Positions 35,472 through 42,983 of a DNA stretch of 64,000 nucleotides are shown piece after piece (positions within the stretch are counted from its first letter, which is position 1; each line of letters opens with the position of its first letter). Source of the stretch: Curtobacterium sp. 'Ferrero' (GTDB taxonomy: Bacteria; Actinomycetota; Actinomycetes; Actinomycetales; Microbacteriaceae); the NCBI RefSeq assembly GCF_002412165.1, contig NZ_NXIA01000015.1, forward strand, positions 28,818-92,817, written 5' to 3'. The position numbers were made by a program, and so were the translations under genes. A model generated the notes under the pieces. The model saw only the letters and a list, made by a program, of their open reading frames with translations. It had not been told where the DNA came from and did no database searches.

Positions 35472-36371
35472 CTACTCGTTTCCGGACGCCGTCACGGGCG
35501 CCTTGTTGTTCGGTTCGTTCGTGTTGGTGTTGTACTCGTCACCGAGGAGACCGACCTTGCCCTGCTCCGTGAGGGAGTCGAGGTAGGCCTGGTACTTCTC
35601 GGGCGTGACCACCTTCACCTGGAAGAGCATCAGGGAGTGGTACTCGCCGCAGAGCTCTGCGCACTTGCCCTGGTAGGTGCCGAGCTTCTCGGGGATGAAG
35701 TACTCGTCGTTCTGCTTGCCGGGGATCATGTCCTTCTTGTAGAGGAAGTCGATGATCCAGAACGAGTGGTTGACGTCGCGCGAGGAGAGCTCGATGTGCA
35801 CCTTCTTGCCCTGGGGCAGGTACAGCGTCGGGAGCTGCGACTCGTCGATCGCGCCGTTCGCGTTCTCTTCCTCCTGGGCCTGGATGCCCTGGTAGTAGAC
35901 GCTCTTCGACTTGTCCGACTCGTTGATGTAGTTGAAGTCCCACGCCCAGCGCTTGCCGTAGACGTGGATCGTCGCGTCCGCCTTGGCGAACGGCTGCTCG
36001 ATCGCCGACTGGTCCTTCGCGGTGAAGGCGAAGAAGCCGAGGACGAGGATCAGCGGCACGATCGTGTAGAAGATCTCGATCGGCATGTTGTAGCGCATCT
36101 GCACCGGGAGGCCGGTCTGGCCCTTGCGGCGGCGGTAGACGATCGCCGTCCAGATGATCAGCGCCCAGACGATGACACCGACCGCGAGCAGGACGACCCA
36201 GCTCGTGGTCCACAGGCCGACGACGCGGCTCGTGTGGTTCGTGACGTCCTTCGTCTGCTCCGTGCCGGGGAGCCATCCGTTGAGCTGCTGCTGCGAGCAG
36301 CCAGCCAGTGCGATGACCAGACCGACGGCCACCGGGATGGCCGCCCAACGTATACGGCGATTCGAACGCAC
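35472..36371 (-). CDS. ctaC: Cytochrome c oxidase subunit II
   Basis: A 299-residue lipoprotein subunit. The signal peptide ends ALAGC with Cys25, followed by two transmembrane helices (near 60-82 and 105-128, SWVVLLAVGVIVWALIIW and IEIFYTIVPLILVLGFFAF). The CuA-binding cupredoxin domain has VNHSFWIIDF and CAELCGEYHSLM around residues 237-248, giving all expected ligands (His, Cys, Cys, His, Met). Start GTG at 36371 is preceded by GAGGTAAT; upstream Met codons would add a non-conserved leader. First gene of the ctaC-ctaD-ctaF unit. Confidence 0.95.
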   Translation of the reverse strand: MRSNRRIRWAAIPVAVGLVIALAGCSQQQLNGWLPGTEQTKDVTNHTSRVVGLWTTSWVVLLAVGVIVWALIIWTAIVYRRRKGQTGLPVQMRYNMPIEIFYTIVPLILVLGFFAFTAKDQSAIEQPFAKADATIHVYGKRWAWDFNYINESDKSKSVYYQGIQAQEEENANGAIDESQLPTLYLPQGKKVHIELSSRDVNHSFWIIDFLYKKDMIPGKQNDEYFIPEKLGTYQGKCAELCGEYHSLMLFQVKVVTPEKYQAYLDSLTEQGKVGLLGDEYNTNTNEPNNKAPVTASGNE

Positions 36372-36547
36372 TATTACCTCTCGGAATGACGTGAACCCGG
36401 AGCACGCCACGACCCGAAGGCCGCTCATGGCTCGCTCCCAGATTGGGTGGAACACTCCTAGCTTACTCGCAGCCGGGGACAGCTCGCGCACTCCGGCACG
36501 CGCGTGGCCGGGTCCCGCTGGTCCGACGAGCGGTCTGACCACGACAA

Positions 36548-36590
36548 ACGCGAGCGGGGAGCGACCTGTCCGGTCACTCCCCGCTCGCGT
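36548..36590 (-). terminator. Intrinsic terminator of erpA
   Basis: A 19-base arm, ACGCGAGCGGGGAGCGACC (36548-36566), pairs with GGTCACTCCCCGCTCGCGT (36572-36590) with one mismatch and a short loop, 15 bp after the erpA stop on the minus strand and followed by TTGTCGT. Confidence 0.8.
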
Positions 36591-36604
36591 GTCGTCGGTG
36601 CAGC

Positions 36605-36985
36605 TCAGTGGAAGCTGTCGCCGCAGGCGCAACTGCCCTGCGCGTTCGGGTTGTCGATCGTGAAGCCCTGCTTCTGGATCGTGTCCTCGAAGTCGATGGT
36701 CGCGCCGTCGAGGTACGGCACGCTCATCTTGTCGACGACGACCTCGACACCGGGCACGAACTCGGCCGTGGTGTCGCCGTCGAGCAGCCGCTCGTCGAAG
36801 TACAGCTGGTAGATCAGTCCCGAGCAGCCACCCGGCTGCACGGCGAGACGCAGGCGGAGGTCGTCGCGGCCCTCCTGCTCGAGCAGGCTCGCCACCTTCG
36901 CCGCGGCCGCGTCGCTCAGCTGCACGCCGTGCGTCGCCGTGTCGGTCGCAGCAGCGCTCTGCGCTTCGGTGATGGTGTCGCTCAT
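36605..36985 (-). CDS. erpA: Iron-sulfur cluster insertion protein (ErpA/HesB/IscA family)
   Basis: A 126-residue A-type carrier that inserts Fe-S clusters into apoproteins. The three conserved cysteines are Cys54 (PGGCSG), Cys119 and Cys121 (SCACGDSF). The first 20 residues are a Thr/Ala-rich extension; the conserved fold starts at VQLSDAAAAKV. ATG at 36985 has GGAGGGAG upstream. Its place next to the aa3 oxidase and M20 dipeptidase genes is usual in Microbacteriaceae. The erpA symbol is by family; A-type proteins are hard to separate by sequence alone. Confidence 0.93.
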   Translation of the reverse strand: MSDTITEAQSAAATDTATHGVQLSDAAAAKVASLLEQEGRDDLRLRLAVQPGGCSGLIYQLYFDERLLDGDTTAEFVPGVEVVVDKMSVPYLDGATIDFEDTIQKQGFTIDNPNAQGSCACGDSFH

Positions 36986-37080
36986 CGCGCGTCTCCCTCC
37001 GGGGCGGTGCGGTTCACCGCGCCTCGTGTCGATTGTAAGCACGCGCCACCGACGCGCGCAGCAGGTGCGGACTGCCTGTG

Positions 37081-37128
37081 GACGGACGGGAGGCCCGTGG
37101 CGGCGCCGCCACGGACCTCCAGTCCGTC
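37081..37128 (-). terminator. Hairpin downstream of the M20 dipeptidase gene
   Basis: Two 24-base arms without loop (37081-37104 and 37105-37128) pair at 22 of 24 positions. The outer arm begins GACGGACGGGAGGC, the same as at 31672. It lies 9 bp past the dipeptidase stop read on the minus strand. Confidence 0.75.
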
Positions 37129-37137
37129 GGGTGCGCG

Positions 37138-38604
37138 TCAGCGCGTCGCGAGACGCGCCAGCAGGATGGTCTCCGACGCGATCGCGCGGTGCAGCACGCC
37201 GAGGTGCTGCGACTCGTTCGGGCTGTGGGCGCGGGTGTCGGGGTCCTCGACGCCCGTGACCAGGATCTGTGCGTCCGGGAACTCGGCGGCGAGGTCGGAC
37301 ACGAACGGGATCGACCCGCCGATGCCCTGCTCGACGGCGTCGGCGCCCCAGCCCTCGCGCATGGCGGTGCGGGCCTCCTGCACGGCCCAGCCGGCGGTGT
37401 CGACGAGGAACCCGTCGCCGGCGTCGGGTTCGCTGAGCTCGAGGTGGGCGCCGAACGGCACGTGCGCGCGGAGGTGGCGTTCGACGGCGTCGCGGGCCTC
37501 CGTCGCGGACTGGCCGGGAGCGACGCGGACCGAGACGCGCGCGCTCACGGTCGGGATGAGCGTGTTCGACGCGTTCGCGACGCTCGGGACGTCCATGCCG
37601 GTGACGGTGATCGACGGCTGGAACCACATCCGGCTGAGGACCGGGCCGGTGCCGACCGGGCGGACGCCGGGCAGCAGGGCGGCGTCGGCGGCGAGCTCGT
37701 CGTCGCTCCGCTCGGGCACGGGTGCGTCGTACGCGGTCAGCCCCTCCACCGCGACCGACCCCTGGTCGTCGTGCAGCGAGGAGAGCAGCCGCACCATCGG
37801 GATCATCGCGTCGGGCGCCGCTCCCCCGAACATGCCGCTGTGGCTGGCGTGCTCGAGCGTGGTGAGGGTGAGCTTGAACGTGACGTTGCCGCGGAGCGAC
37901 ACCGTGATGGAGGGCACGTCGACCGACCAGTTGTCGCTGTCCGCCACGACGATCACGTCCGCCGCGAGGTGCTCCTTCTGCTCGCGGAGGAACGTGCGGA
38001 ACGACCGGGAGCCGAACTCCTCCTCGCCCTCGACGAACAGCACGACGCCGAGGTCGAGGTCGTCGCCGAACTGCGCGTGCAGAGCCCGGAGCGAGGCGAT
38101 GTGCGTCATCACGCCGGCCTTGTCGTCCGAGGCACCGCGCCCGTACAGCCGGTCACCGCGCAGGGTCGGCTCGAAGGGCGGGGTCTCCCACAGGGCGTCG
38201 TCGCCCTGCGGCTGGACGTCGTGGTGGGCGTAGAGCATCACGGTCGGCTTGCCGTTCCGCGCCGGGCGGACCGCGAGCACCGCGGGCTGACCGAGTTCGA
38301 CGCCCGGTTCGCCGTCGACACCCTGGGGGGTGTCGGCGTCCTGGGGGGTGTCCCCATCGACGGCCGAGCGGACGATCCGCACCGCGTCGTCGGCGAACAC
38401 GCCGGTGCTCCGGGCCAGGTCCGCGACCGCCTCGGCGCTCGCCCGGACGTGCGTCGGATCGAAGGCCGACCACGACACCGAGGGCAGCCGGACCAGCGCC
38501 GAGAGGTCGGCGACCGTCGCCGGCATCGCTCCCTGCACGTGTTCGCGGAGGGCGTCGAGAAGTGCGGGGTCGGTGGCGGGCGCGTGCTGGTCGGTGTCGG
38601 TCAT
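37138..38604 (-). CDS. M20 family metallodipeptidase
   Basis: A 488-residue zinc peptidase of the M20 family (PepV/CNDP-like dipeptidases). Metal and catalytic elements are MLYAHHDVQPQGD (His and Asp), GRGASDDKAGVM (bridging Asp), and VEGEEEFGSRSF (catalytic Glu and Glu ligand). The lid/dimerisation domain lies at about 215-370. It probably cleaves dipeptides in the cytoplasm; no signal peptide is seen. TAGATT (38617-38612) lies seven bases before the ATG, so a leaderless transcript is likely. It is divergent from the DUF3043 gene. Confidence 0.92.
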   Translation of the reverse strand: MTDTDQHAPATDPALLDALREHVQGAMPATVADLSALVRLPSVSWSAFDPTHVRASAEAVADLARSTGVFADDAVRIVRSAVDGDTPQDADTPQGVDGEPGVELGQPAVLAVRPARNGKPTVMLYAHHDVQPQGDDALWETPPFEPTLRGDRLYGRGASDDKAGVMTHIASLRALHAQFGDDLDLGVVLFVEGEEEFGSRSFRTFLREQKEHLAADVIVVADSDNWSVDVPSITVSLRGNVTFKLTLTTLEHASHSGMFGGAAPDAMIPMVRLLSSLHDDQGSVAVEGLTAYDAPVPERSDDELAADAALLPGVRPVGTGPVLSRMWFQPSITVTGMDVPSVANASNTLIPTVSARVSVRVAPGQSATEARDAVERHLRAHVPFGAHLELSEPDAGDGFLVDTAGWAVQEARTAMREGWGADAVEQGIGGSIPFVSDLAAEFPDAQILVTGVEDPDTRAHSPNESQHLGVLHRAIASETILLARLATR

Positions 38605-38610
38605 GTCCCG

Positions 38611-38617
38611 TAATCTA
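38611..38617. promoter_or_regulatory. Overlapping divergent -10 boxes, M20 dipeptidase / DUF3043
   Basis: The seven bases TAATCTA read TAATCT on plus and TAGATT on minus. Both match TANNNT. The minus box is seven bases from the M20 start (leaderless spacing); the plus box is about 42 bases from the DUF3043 GTG, which has its own AGGAA. Transcription in the two directions should therefore be mutually exclusive. No good -35 was found. Confidence 0.45.
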
Positions 38618-38657
38618 GAGGACGATCCAGCACGCAGACCGCAGTCAGGAACGCACC

Positions 38658-39233
38658 GTGGCGAAGGCAGCCCCCAAGAGCAACACGACCGTCAACCCGA
38701 CCGAGGACGAGCTCCTCGAGCAGGGCAAGGGGCGCCCGACGCCGTCCCGCCGCGAGCGTGAGGCCGCGAACCGCCGTCCACTGGTGGGCAACTCCCCCGC
38801 CGACAAGAAGGCCGCGCGGGCTCGGCTCAACAGCGAGCGCGAACGGGCCCGGGTCGGCATGGCGAACGGCGAGGAGCGCTACCTCCCCGCCAAGGACCGC
38901 GGCGAGCAGCGGAAGTTCGTGCGTGACTGGATCGACGCACGCTGGAACGTGGGCGAGGTCATGATGCCCGTGCTCGTGCTGTTCCTCATCGTCGGGTTCG
39001 CTGCGGCCCAGACCGTGCTGGCCTCGTACGCGCTGCTGCTCGTGTGGGCGTTCGTCGCCCTGTTCGTGCTCGACTGTGTCGTGCTGTGGCTCTCGCTCCG
39101 CAAGAAGCTCACCGCCAAGTTCGGCACGATGCAGCGCGGCACGTTCCTCTACATCCTGACGCGGGCGTGGCAGCTGCGGTTCCTCCGTCTGCCGAAGCCG
39201 CAGGTGCGCCGGGGGCAGTACCCCACCGTCTGA
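38658..39233 (+). CDS. DUF3043 domain-containing membrane protein
   Basis: A 191-residue actinobacterial protein of unknown function. A basic, Lys/Arg-rich first half (EDELLEQGKGRPTPSRRERE and a stretch resembling ANRRPLVGNSPADKKAARAR) is followed by the conserved VRDWIDARWNVGEVMMPVLV and two transmembrane segments near 104-123 and 127-147. The second half ends RRGQYPT. GTG start at 38658. The family is found almost only in actinobacteria. A strong hairpin follows the stop. No activity is known. Confidence 0.88.
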   Translation: MAKAAPKSNTTVNPTEDELLEQGKGRPTPSRREREAANRRPLVGNSPADKKAARARLNSERERARVGMANGEERYLPAKDRGEQRKFVRDWIDARWNVGEVMMPVLVLFLIVGFAAAQTVLASYALLLVWAFVALFVLDCVVLWLSLRKKLTAKFGTMQRGTFLYILTRAWQLRFLRLPKPQVRRGQYPTV

Positions 39234-39251
39234 CCGCGGGTCCTCCCGCTC

Positions 39252-39284
39252 GGAGCGCCGCTCGACCTCGGTCGGGCGGCGCTC
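39252..39284 (+). terminator. Terminator of the DUF3043 gene
   Basis: GAGCGCCGC and GCGGCGCTC form a 9-bp perfect outer stem, extended inside by TCGAC/GTCGG, 18 bp after the stop codon. It is a GC-rich hairpin without a T-run. Confidence 0.65.
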
Positions 39285-39350
39285 GTGCGTGCGGGGTGGG
39301 TGTCGTGCGGTGTCGTCGCGCGGTCGGCGGAGGCGAGGGCGATGGTCGTG

Positions 39351-39600
39351 CGGTCGGCCCCGTTGGTCGCACGACATGCCGCTCACGTTCCCGTACGACG
39401 ACACTTCCCGCGACCAACACGAACCACCGACGGCAGGTCGTGCGACCAGCCCGGCCCGGCCGAAGGTCGTTCTCCGGCGACGTGCCATGTCGTGCGGCCG
39501 CGCGGTCGGCCCCGTGGGTCGCACGACATGCCGCTCACGTTCCCGTACGACGACACTTCCCGCGACCAACACGAACCACCGACGGCAGGTCGTGCGACCA
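39351..39600. repeat. Duplicated 85-bp element with 17-bp inverted ends
   Basis: A 98-bp segment occurs at 39351-39448 and again at 39503-39600, nearly identical, 152 bp apart. Within each, TGGTCGCACGACATGCC at the left and GGCAGGTCGTGCGACCA at the right are inverted with one mismatch (16 of 17), bounding an 85-bp unit with a 51-bp core. The form is that of a miniature inverted-repeat element or a large hairpin. The 54 bp between the copies contains another inverted piece (CATGTCGTGC). No open reading frame inside is credible. The 14-mer TTGGTCGCACGACA of the left end also occurs at 4108. Confidence 0.85.
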
Positions 39601-39602
39601 AC

Positions 39603-39775
39603 GTGACCAGGACGACCCCACGACCATCGCCCGACCGTGTGACCAACGCGACCAGGACGACCCCACGACCATCGCCCGACCACGCGACCAGGACGACCCC
39701 ACAACCATCGCCCGACCACGCGACCAAGGTGACCAGGACGACCCCACGACCATCGCCCGACCACGCGACCAGCGC
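39603..39775. repeat. 36-bp tandem repeat with optional 9-bp insert
   Basis: Four copies of a 36-bp core (opening GCGACCAGGACGACCCCACG, ending ATCGCCCGACCAC) lie head to tail. Two junctions carry an additional nine bases (GACCAACGC- and GCGACCAAG-like), giving periods of 45, 36 and 45. Differences among copies are single bases. All lengths are multiples of three, but no frame has a start signal or recognisable product. With the 85-bp elements and the hairpins at 39855 and 39973 this describes the 805-bp gap 39234-40038. Confidence 0.85.
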
Positions 39776-39854
39776 AACTCACCGACGGCAGGTCCCCCCG
39801 ACCGACGTGGCCCGCGCGGCCGGCCCGACCCGCGGCGCGGACGCGACCACGCGA

Positions 39855-39898
39855 CGGACGGGAGGCGCGTTGCGGGCTGGCCACGTGCCTCCAGTCCG
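39855..39898 (-). terminator. Third hairpin of the GGACGGGAGGC family
   Basis: CGGACGGGAGGC (39855-39866) pairs with GCCTCCAGTCCG (39887-39898) with one mismatch, enclosing a 20-base partly paired loop. It lies 141 bp past the pyrD stop on the minus strand. Its arms match those at 31672 and 37081. Confidence 0.6.
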
Positions 39899-39972
39899 GA
39901 ACGTGGTCACCGAGGTTCCACGACTCGCCGCGCGCACGTCGTCCAGGTTCCACGGACGGGCGTCCCGCCGCG

Positions 39973-39998
39973 CGAGGTTCCAGAATTTCGGAACCTCG
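39973..39998 (-). terminator. Hairpin downstream of pyrD
   Basis: A 9-bp perfect stem, CGAGGTTCC and GGAACCTCG, with an eight-base AT-containing loop, 41 bp after the pyrD stop. It is the nearest candidate terminator of the hisD-nrdR-pyrD unit. Confidence 0.55.
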
Positions 39999-40038
39999 GG
40001 CGCCGACGCCGACGCGGCCGACGGCAGCAGCACGCGCG

Positions 40039-41115
40039 TCAGCGCGCCGCGCGCCGCAGACGCCGCCGCCGCAGCTGGTTGATGCGCGCCGCCCAGCTCG
40101 GCCCCTCGTAGAGGAACGCCGTGTAGCCCTGCACGAGTGTCGCCCCCGCCTCGATGCGGTCCTGCACGTCCTGCTCCGTCGTGACGCCCCCGACCGCGAT
40201 GACGCAGAAGTCGTCGGGCACGGCAGCACGGACGCGGCGCAGCACCTCGAGGGACCGGGTGCCGAGCGGTGCGCCGGAGAGCCCCCCGGCGCCCATGGCC
40301 TCGACCTCGGCAGCCGGGGTCCGGAGCCCGGAGCGGTCGATCGTGGTGTTGTTCGCGATGACCCCGGCGAGCCCGAGCTCCACCGCGAGTCCGGCGATCG
40401 CGTCGATCTGCTCGTCGGTCAGGTCCGGTGCGATCTTCACGAGCACCGGCGTCCGTCCGGCGGCGTCGCGTACGGCGGTGAGCAGCGGACGGAGCTGGTC
40501 GAGCTCCTGCAGGCCCCGCAGCCCGGGGGTGTTCGGTGAGCTGACGTTGACGGCGAGGTAGTCGGCGAAGGGCGCGAGGAGCCGGGTGGACTCCAGGTAG
40601 TCGTCGATGGCGTCGGCCACGTCGACGACACGGCTCTTGCCGATGTTGACGCCGATGACCGGGCGCCCGGGGTGGCGTCGTGCCCGTTCGAGTCGACGGG
40701 CCGCCGCGGGTGCGCCGTGGTTGTTGAATCCCATCCGGTTGATGAGCGCGCGGTCCGGGATGAGCCGGAAGAGCCGGGGCTTGTCGTTGCCCGGCTGCGG
40801 CTTCGCGGTGATCGTGCCGACCTCCACGTGCCCGAACCCGAGGACCCCGAGCCCGCGGATGCCCTTGGCGTCCTTGTCGAACCCGGCGGCGAGCCCGAAC
40901 CGTGACGGGAAGTGGATCCCCATGGTCGTGACGCCGTCCGCCGCCGACGGGCGGGAGGACCGCTCGACGAGCCGCCCGATGAACGGCACGTGCGGGAGCA
41001 CGCGGATCACGTCGAACGCGAGGTGGTGGGCCCGTTCCGGGTCCATGTTCGCGAACACGGACCGGAAGACGACCTCGTACCCGCCGCGGATGGCCCGCTC
41101 GATTCCGACGCTCAC
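40039..41115 (-). CDS. pyrD: Quinone-dependent dihydroorotate dehydrogenase
   Basis: A 358-residue class 2 enzyme of pyrimidine synthesis that oxidises dihydroorotate to orotate with FMN and passes electrons to menaquinone. The N-terminal helix ([22 protein letters not shown]) associates with the membrane. FMN and substrate elements are [26 protein letters not shown] phrase [25 protein letters not shown] with the catalytic serine, and [11 protein letters not shown] start at 41115 overlaps the nrdR stop (GTGA), so it is coupled to nrdR. The frame is open far upstream antisense to nothing conserved and was trimmed. Confidence 0.95.
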   Translation of the reverse strand: MSVGIERAIRGGYEVVFRSVFANMDPERAHHLAFDVIRVLPHVPFIGRLVERSSRPSAADGVTTMGIHFPSRFGLAAGFDKDAKGIRGLGVLGFGHVEVGTITAKPQPGNDKPRLFRLIPDRALINRMGFNNHGAPAAARRLERARRHPGRPVIGVNIGKSRVVDVADAIDDYLESTRLLAPFADYLAVNVSSPNTPGLRGLQELDQLRPLLTAVRDAAGRTPVLVKIAPDLTDEQIDAIAGLAVELGLAGVIANNTTIDRSGLRTPAAEVEAMGAGGLSGAPLGTRSLEVLRRVRAAVPDDFCVIAVGGVTTEQDVQDRIEAGATLVQGYTAFLYEGPSWAARINQLRRRRLRRAAR

Positions 41116-41591
41116 GCGTCCGCAGCCTCTGCGCGGGACGCGGCGTGGTGGTCGAGGCGCAGCTGTCCGATGGCGTCCTCGAAGTCCTCGAGCGAGTCGA
41201 ACGCCTGGTAGACGCTCGCGAAGCGCAGGTAGGCGACCTCGTCGAGCTCCCGGAGCGGCGCGAGGATGGCGAGCCCGATGTCGTTCGCGTCGATCTGGCT
41301 CGACCCCGAGGACCGGACCGTCTCCTCGACGCGCTGCGCCAGGATCGCGAGGTCGCCGTCGGTCACCGGTCGTCCCTGGCAGGCCTTCCGCACGCCGGAC
41401 ACGATCTTGTCGCGGCTGAACGGCTCGGTGACCCCGTTGCGCTTCACGACGTTGAGCGACGCGGTCTCGGTGGTCGAGAAGCGCCGCCCGCAGTTCGGGC
41501 ACTGGCGACGGCGGCGGATCGAGGTGCCGTCGTCACTGGTGCGGGAGTCGACGACGCGGGAGTCCGGGTGGCGGCAGAAGGGGCAGAACAT
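41112..41591 (-). CDS. nrdR: Transcriptional repressor NrdR
   Basis: A 159-residue repressor of ribonucleotide reductase genes. The N-terminal zinc ribbon has Cys3, Cys6 (MFCPFC), Cys31 and Cys34 (CPNCG). The ATP-cone domain follows from about residue 49 ([20 protein letters not shown]), which senses ATP/dATP. Length and start ([17 protein letters not shown]) are standard. It sits between hisD (12 bp upstream) and pyrD (overlapping), the usual actinobacterial placement of nucleotide and histidine genes. Confidence 0.97.
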   Translation of the reverse strand: MFCPFCRHPDSRVVDSRTSDDGTSIRRRRQCPNCGRRFSTTETASLNVVKRNGVTEPFSRDKIVSGVRKACQGRPVTDGDLAILAQRVEETVRSSGSSQIDANDIGLAILAPLRELDEVAYLRFASVYQAFDSLEDFEDAIGQLRLDHHAASRAEAADA

Positions 41592-41603
41592 GTCCCGCCC
41601 AGG

Positions 41604-42911
41604 CTACCGGTTCGTGCGTTCCGTGACGGCGGCCGCGTGGCCCGGGAGCTGCTCCTCGGTCGCGAGCGCGACGATGTGCGGAGCGACCTCGGCGAGCGCG
41701 TCGGGCGTGTACCGGATCACCTGCTGCGGGCGGAGGAACGTGGAGGCGGACAGCCCGGAGCCGAAGCGCGCCTGGCCGCCGGTCGGCAGCACGTGGTTGG
41801 ACCCGGCGAGGTAGTCGCCGAGGCTGACGGGCGTGCTCGGCCCGACGAACACGGCACCGGCCGCGTCGATGTCGGCGAGGACGGCGTCGTCGTCGGCGGT
41901 CTGCACCTCGAGGTGCTCCGGCCCGTAGGCGTTGCTCACGGTGGCCGCGTCGGCGAGCGAGTCGACGAGGACGACGGCGGACTGCGGTCCGTCGAGTGCG
42001 GTTTGGAGGCGCGTGGCGGTCCCGAGGGCTCCCACGCGTTCCGGGATGGCCGCCTGCACGGCATCGGCGAACTGCTCGGACGTGGTCACGAGGACGCTGC
42101 CGGCCTGTTCGTCGTGCTCGGCCTGGCTGACGAGGTCGGCGGCGACGTACCCGGGGTCGGCGGTGTCGTCGGCGATCACGAGGATCTCGGTGGCGCCGGC
42201 CTCGGAGTCGATGCCGACGGTGCCGCGGACGATGCGCTTGGCGGCGGCGACGAAGTTGTTGCCGGGGCCGGTGATGAGGTCGACGGGCTCGAGGCCGATG
42301 GTGTCGACGCCGTACGCGAGCGCGCCGACGGCTCCGGCTCCGCCCATGGCGTAGACCTCGTCGATGCCGAGGAGTCCGGCGGCAGCGAGGATCGTCGGGT
42401 GGACGTGTCCGCCGTGGTGCCGCTGCGGGGGCGACACGAGGGCGATCGAGCGCACGCCGGCGACCTGGGCGGGCACGACGTTCATGACGACGCTGGACGG
42501 GTAGACGGCCTTGCCACCGGGGACGTAGAGGCCGACCCGGCGCATCGGCTGCCAGCGCTGGTGCACCTCGGCCCCGTCGGCGAGCGTGGTGACGGACCCG
42601 GTCGGCACCTGGGCGGCGCTGGCGGCACGGACGCGGCGGATCGCCTCGTCGAGGGCGGTGCGGAGTTCGGACGTGAGACCGGCGACGGCCGCGGCGATCT
42701 CGGCAGCGGGGACCCGGACGTGTTCGGGCGCTCCCCCGTCGAACCGTTCCGCCTGGTCGCGCAGCGCGGTCTCGCCGTGCTGCCGGACCGCCTCGACGAG
42801 CTCGCGTGCGGCGTCGACGGCGTGCGAGACGTCGCCGACGGCGCGGGGCATGAGGCGGAGGAGTTCGGCGCGGCCCGGCAGGCCGCCGCGGAGGTCGATT
42901 CGCTGCATCAT
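41604..42911 (-). CDS. hisD: Histidinol dehydrogenase
   Basis: A 435-residue zinc enzyme for the last two oxidations of histidine synthesis (histidinol to histidine). Hallmarks are the start MQRIDLRGG, YVPGGKAVYPSSVVMNVVPA, IDLITGPGN-like DLITGPGNNFVAAAKRIV, the Glu/His region VSQAEHDEQAG with catalytic Glu-His, and PEHLEVQ. Two Met codons (42911, 42908) open the protein. TAGGCT (42927-42922) lies ten bases before the first, a possible -10. It is divergent from the surface glycan genes and marks the end of the conserved housekeeping block. Confidence 0.96.
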   Translation of the reverse strand: MMQRIDLRGGLPGRAELLRLMPRAVGDVSHAVDAARELVEAVRQHGETALRDQAERFDGGAPEHVRVPAAEIAAAVAGLTSELRTALDEAIRRVRAASAAQVPTGSVTTLADGAEVHQRWQPMRRVGLYVPGGKAVYPSSVVMNVVPAQVAGVRSIALVSPPQRHHGGHVHPTILAAAGLLGIDEVYAMGGAGAVGALAYGVDTIGLEPVDLITGPGNNFVAAAKRIVRGTVGIDSEAGATEILVIADDTADPGYVAADLVSQAEHDEQAGSVLVTTSEQFADAVQAAIPERVGALGTATRLQTALDGPQSAVVLVDSLADAATVSNAYGPEHLEVQTADDDAVLADIDAAGAVFVGPSTPVSLGDYLAGSNHVLPTGGQARFGSGLSASTFLRPQQVIRYTPDALAEVAPHIVALATEEQLPGHAAAVTERTNR

Positions 42912-42969
42912 CAGGTGCGCAAGCCTACCGAGCACGGCCGACGGTCCCCTGTCCGTGCGGGGTCCCCGC

Positions 42970-42975
42970 TAACGT
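42970..42975 (+). promoter_or_regulatory. -10 box before the first surface-glycan glycosyltransferase
   Basis: TAACGT lies eight bases before the ATG at 42984, consistent with a leaderless or near-leaderless transcript. No clear -35 was identified. The opposite strand has the hisD -10 candidate 43 bp away. Confidence 0.35.
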
Positions 42976-42983
42976 GAGGGACG

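Noticed and set aside
39285..40082. Possible repeat protein encoded across the repeat region
   Set aside because: Repeat lengths are multiples of three, which made it attractive, but there is no ribosome binding site, no conserved start, and the frame also crosses the 85-bp inverted-end elements and hairpins. Noncoding repeats explain it better.
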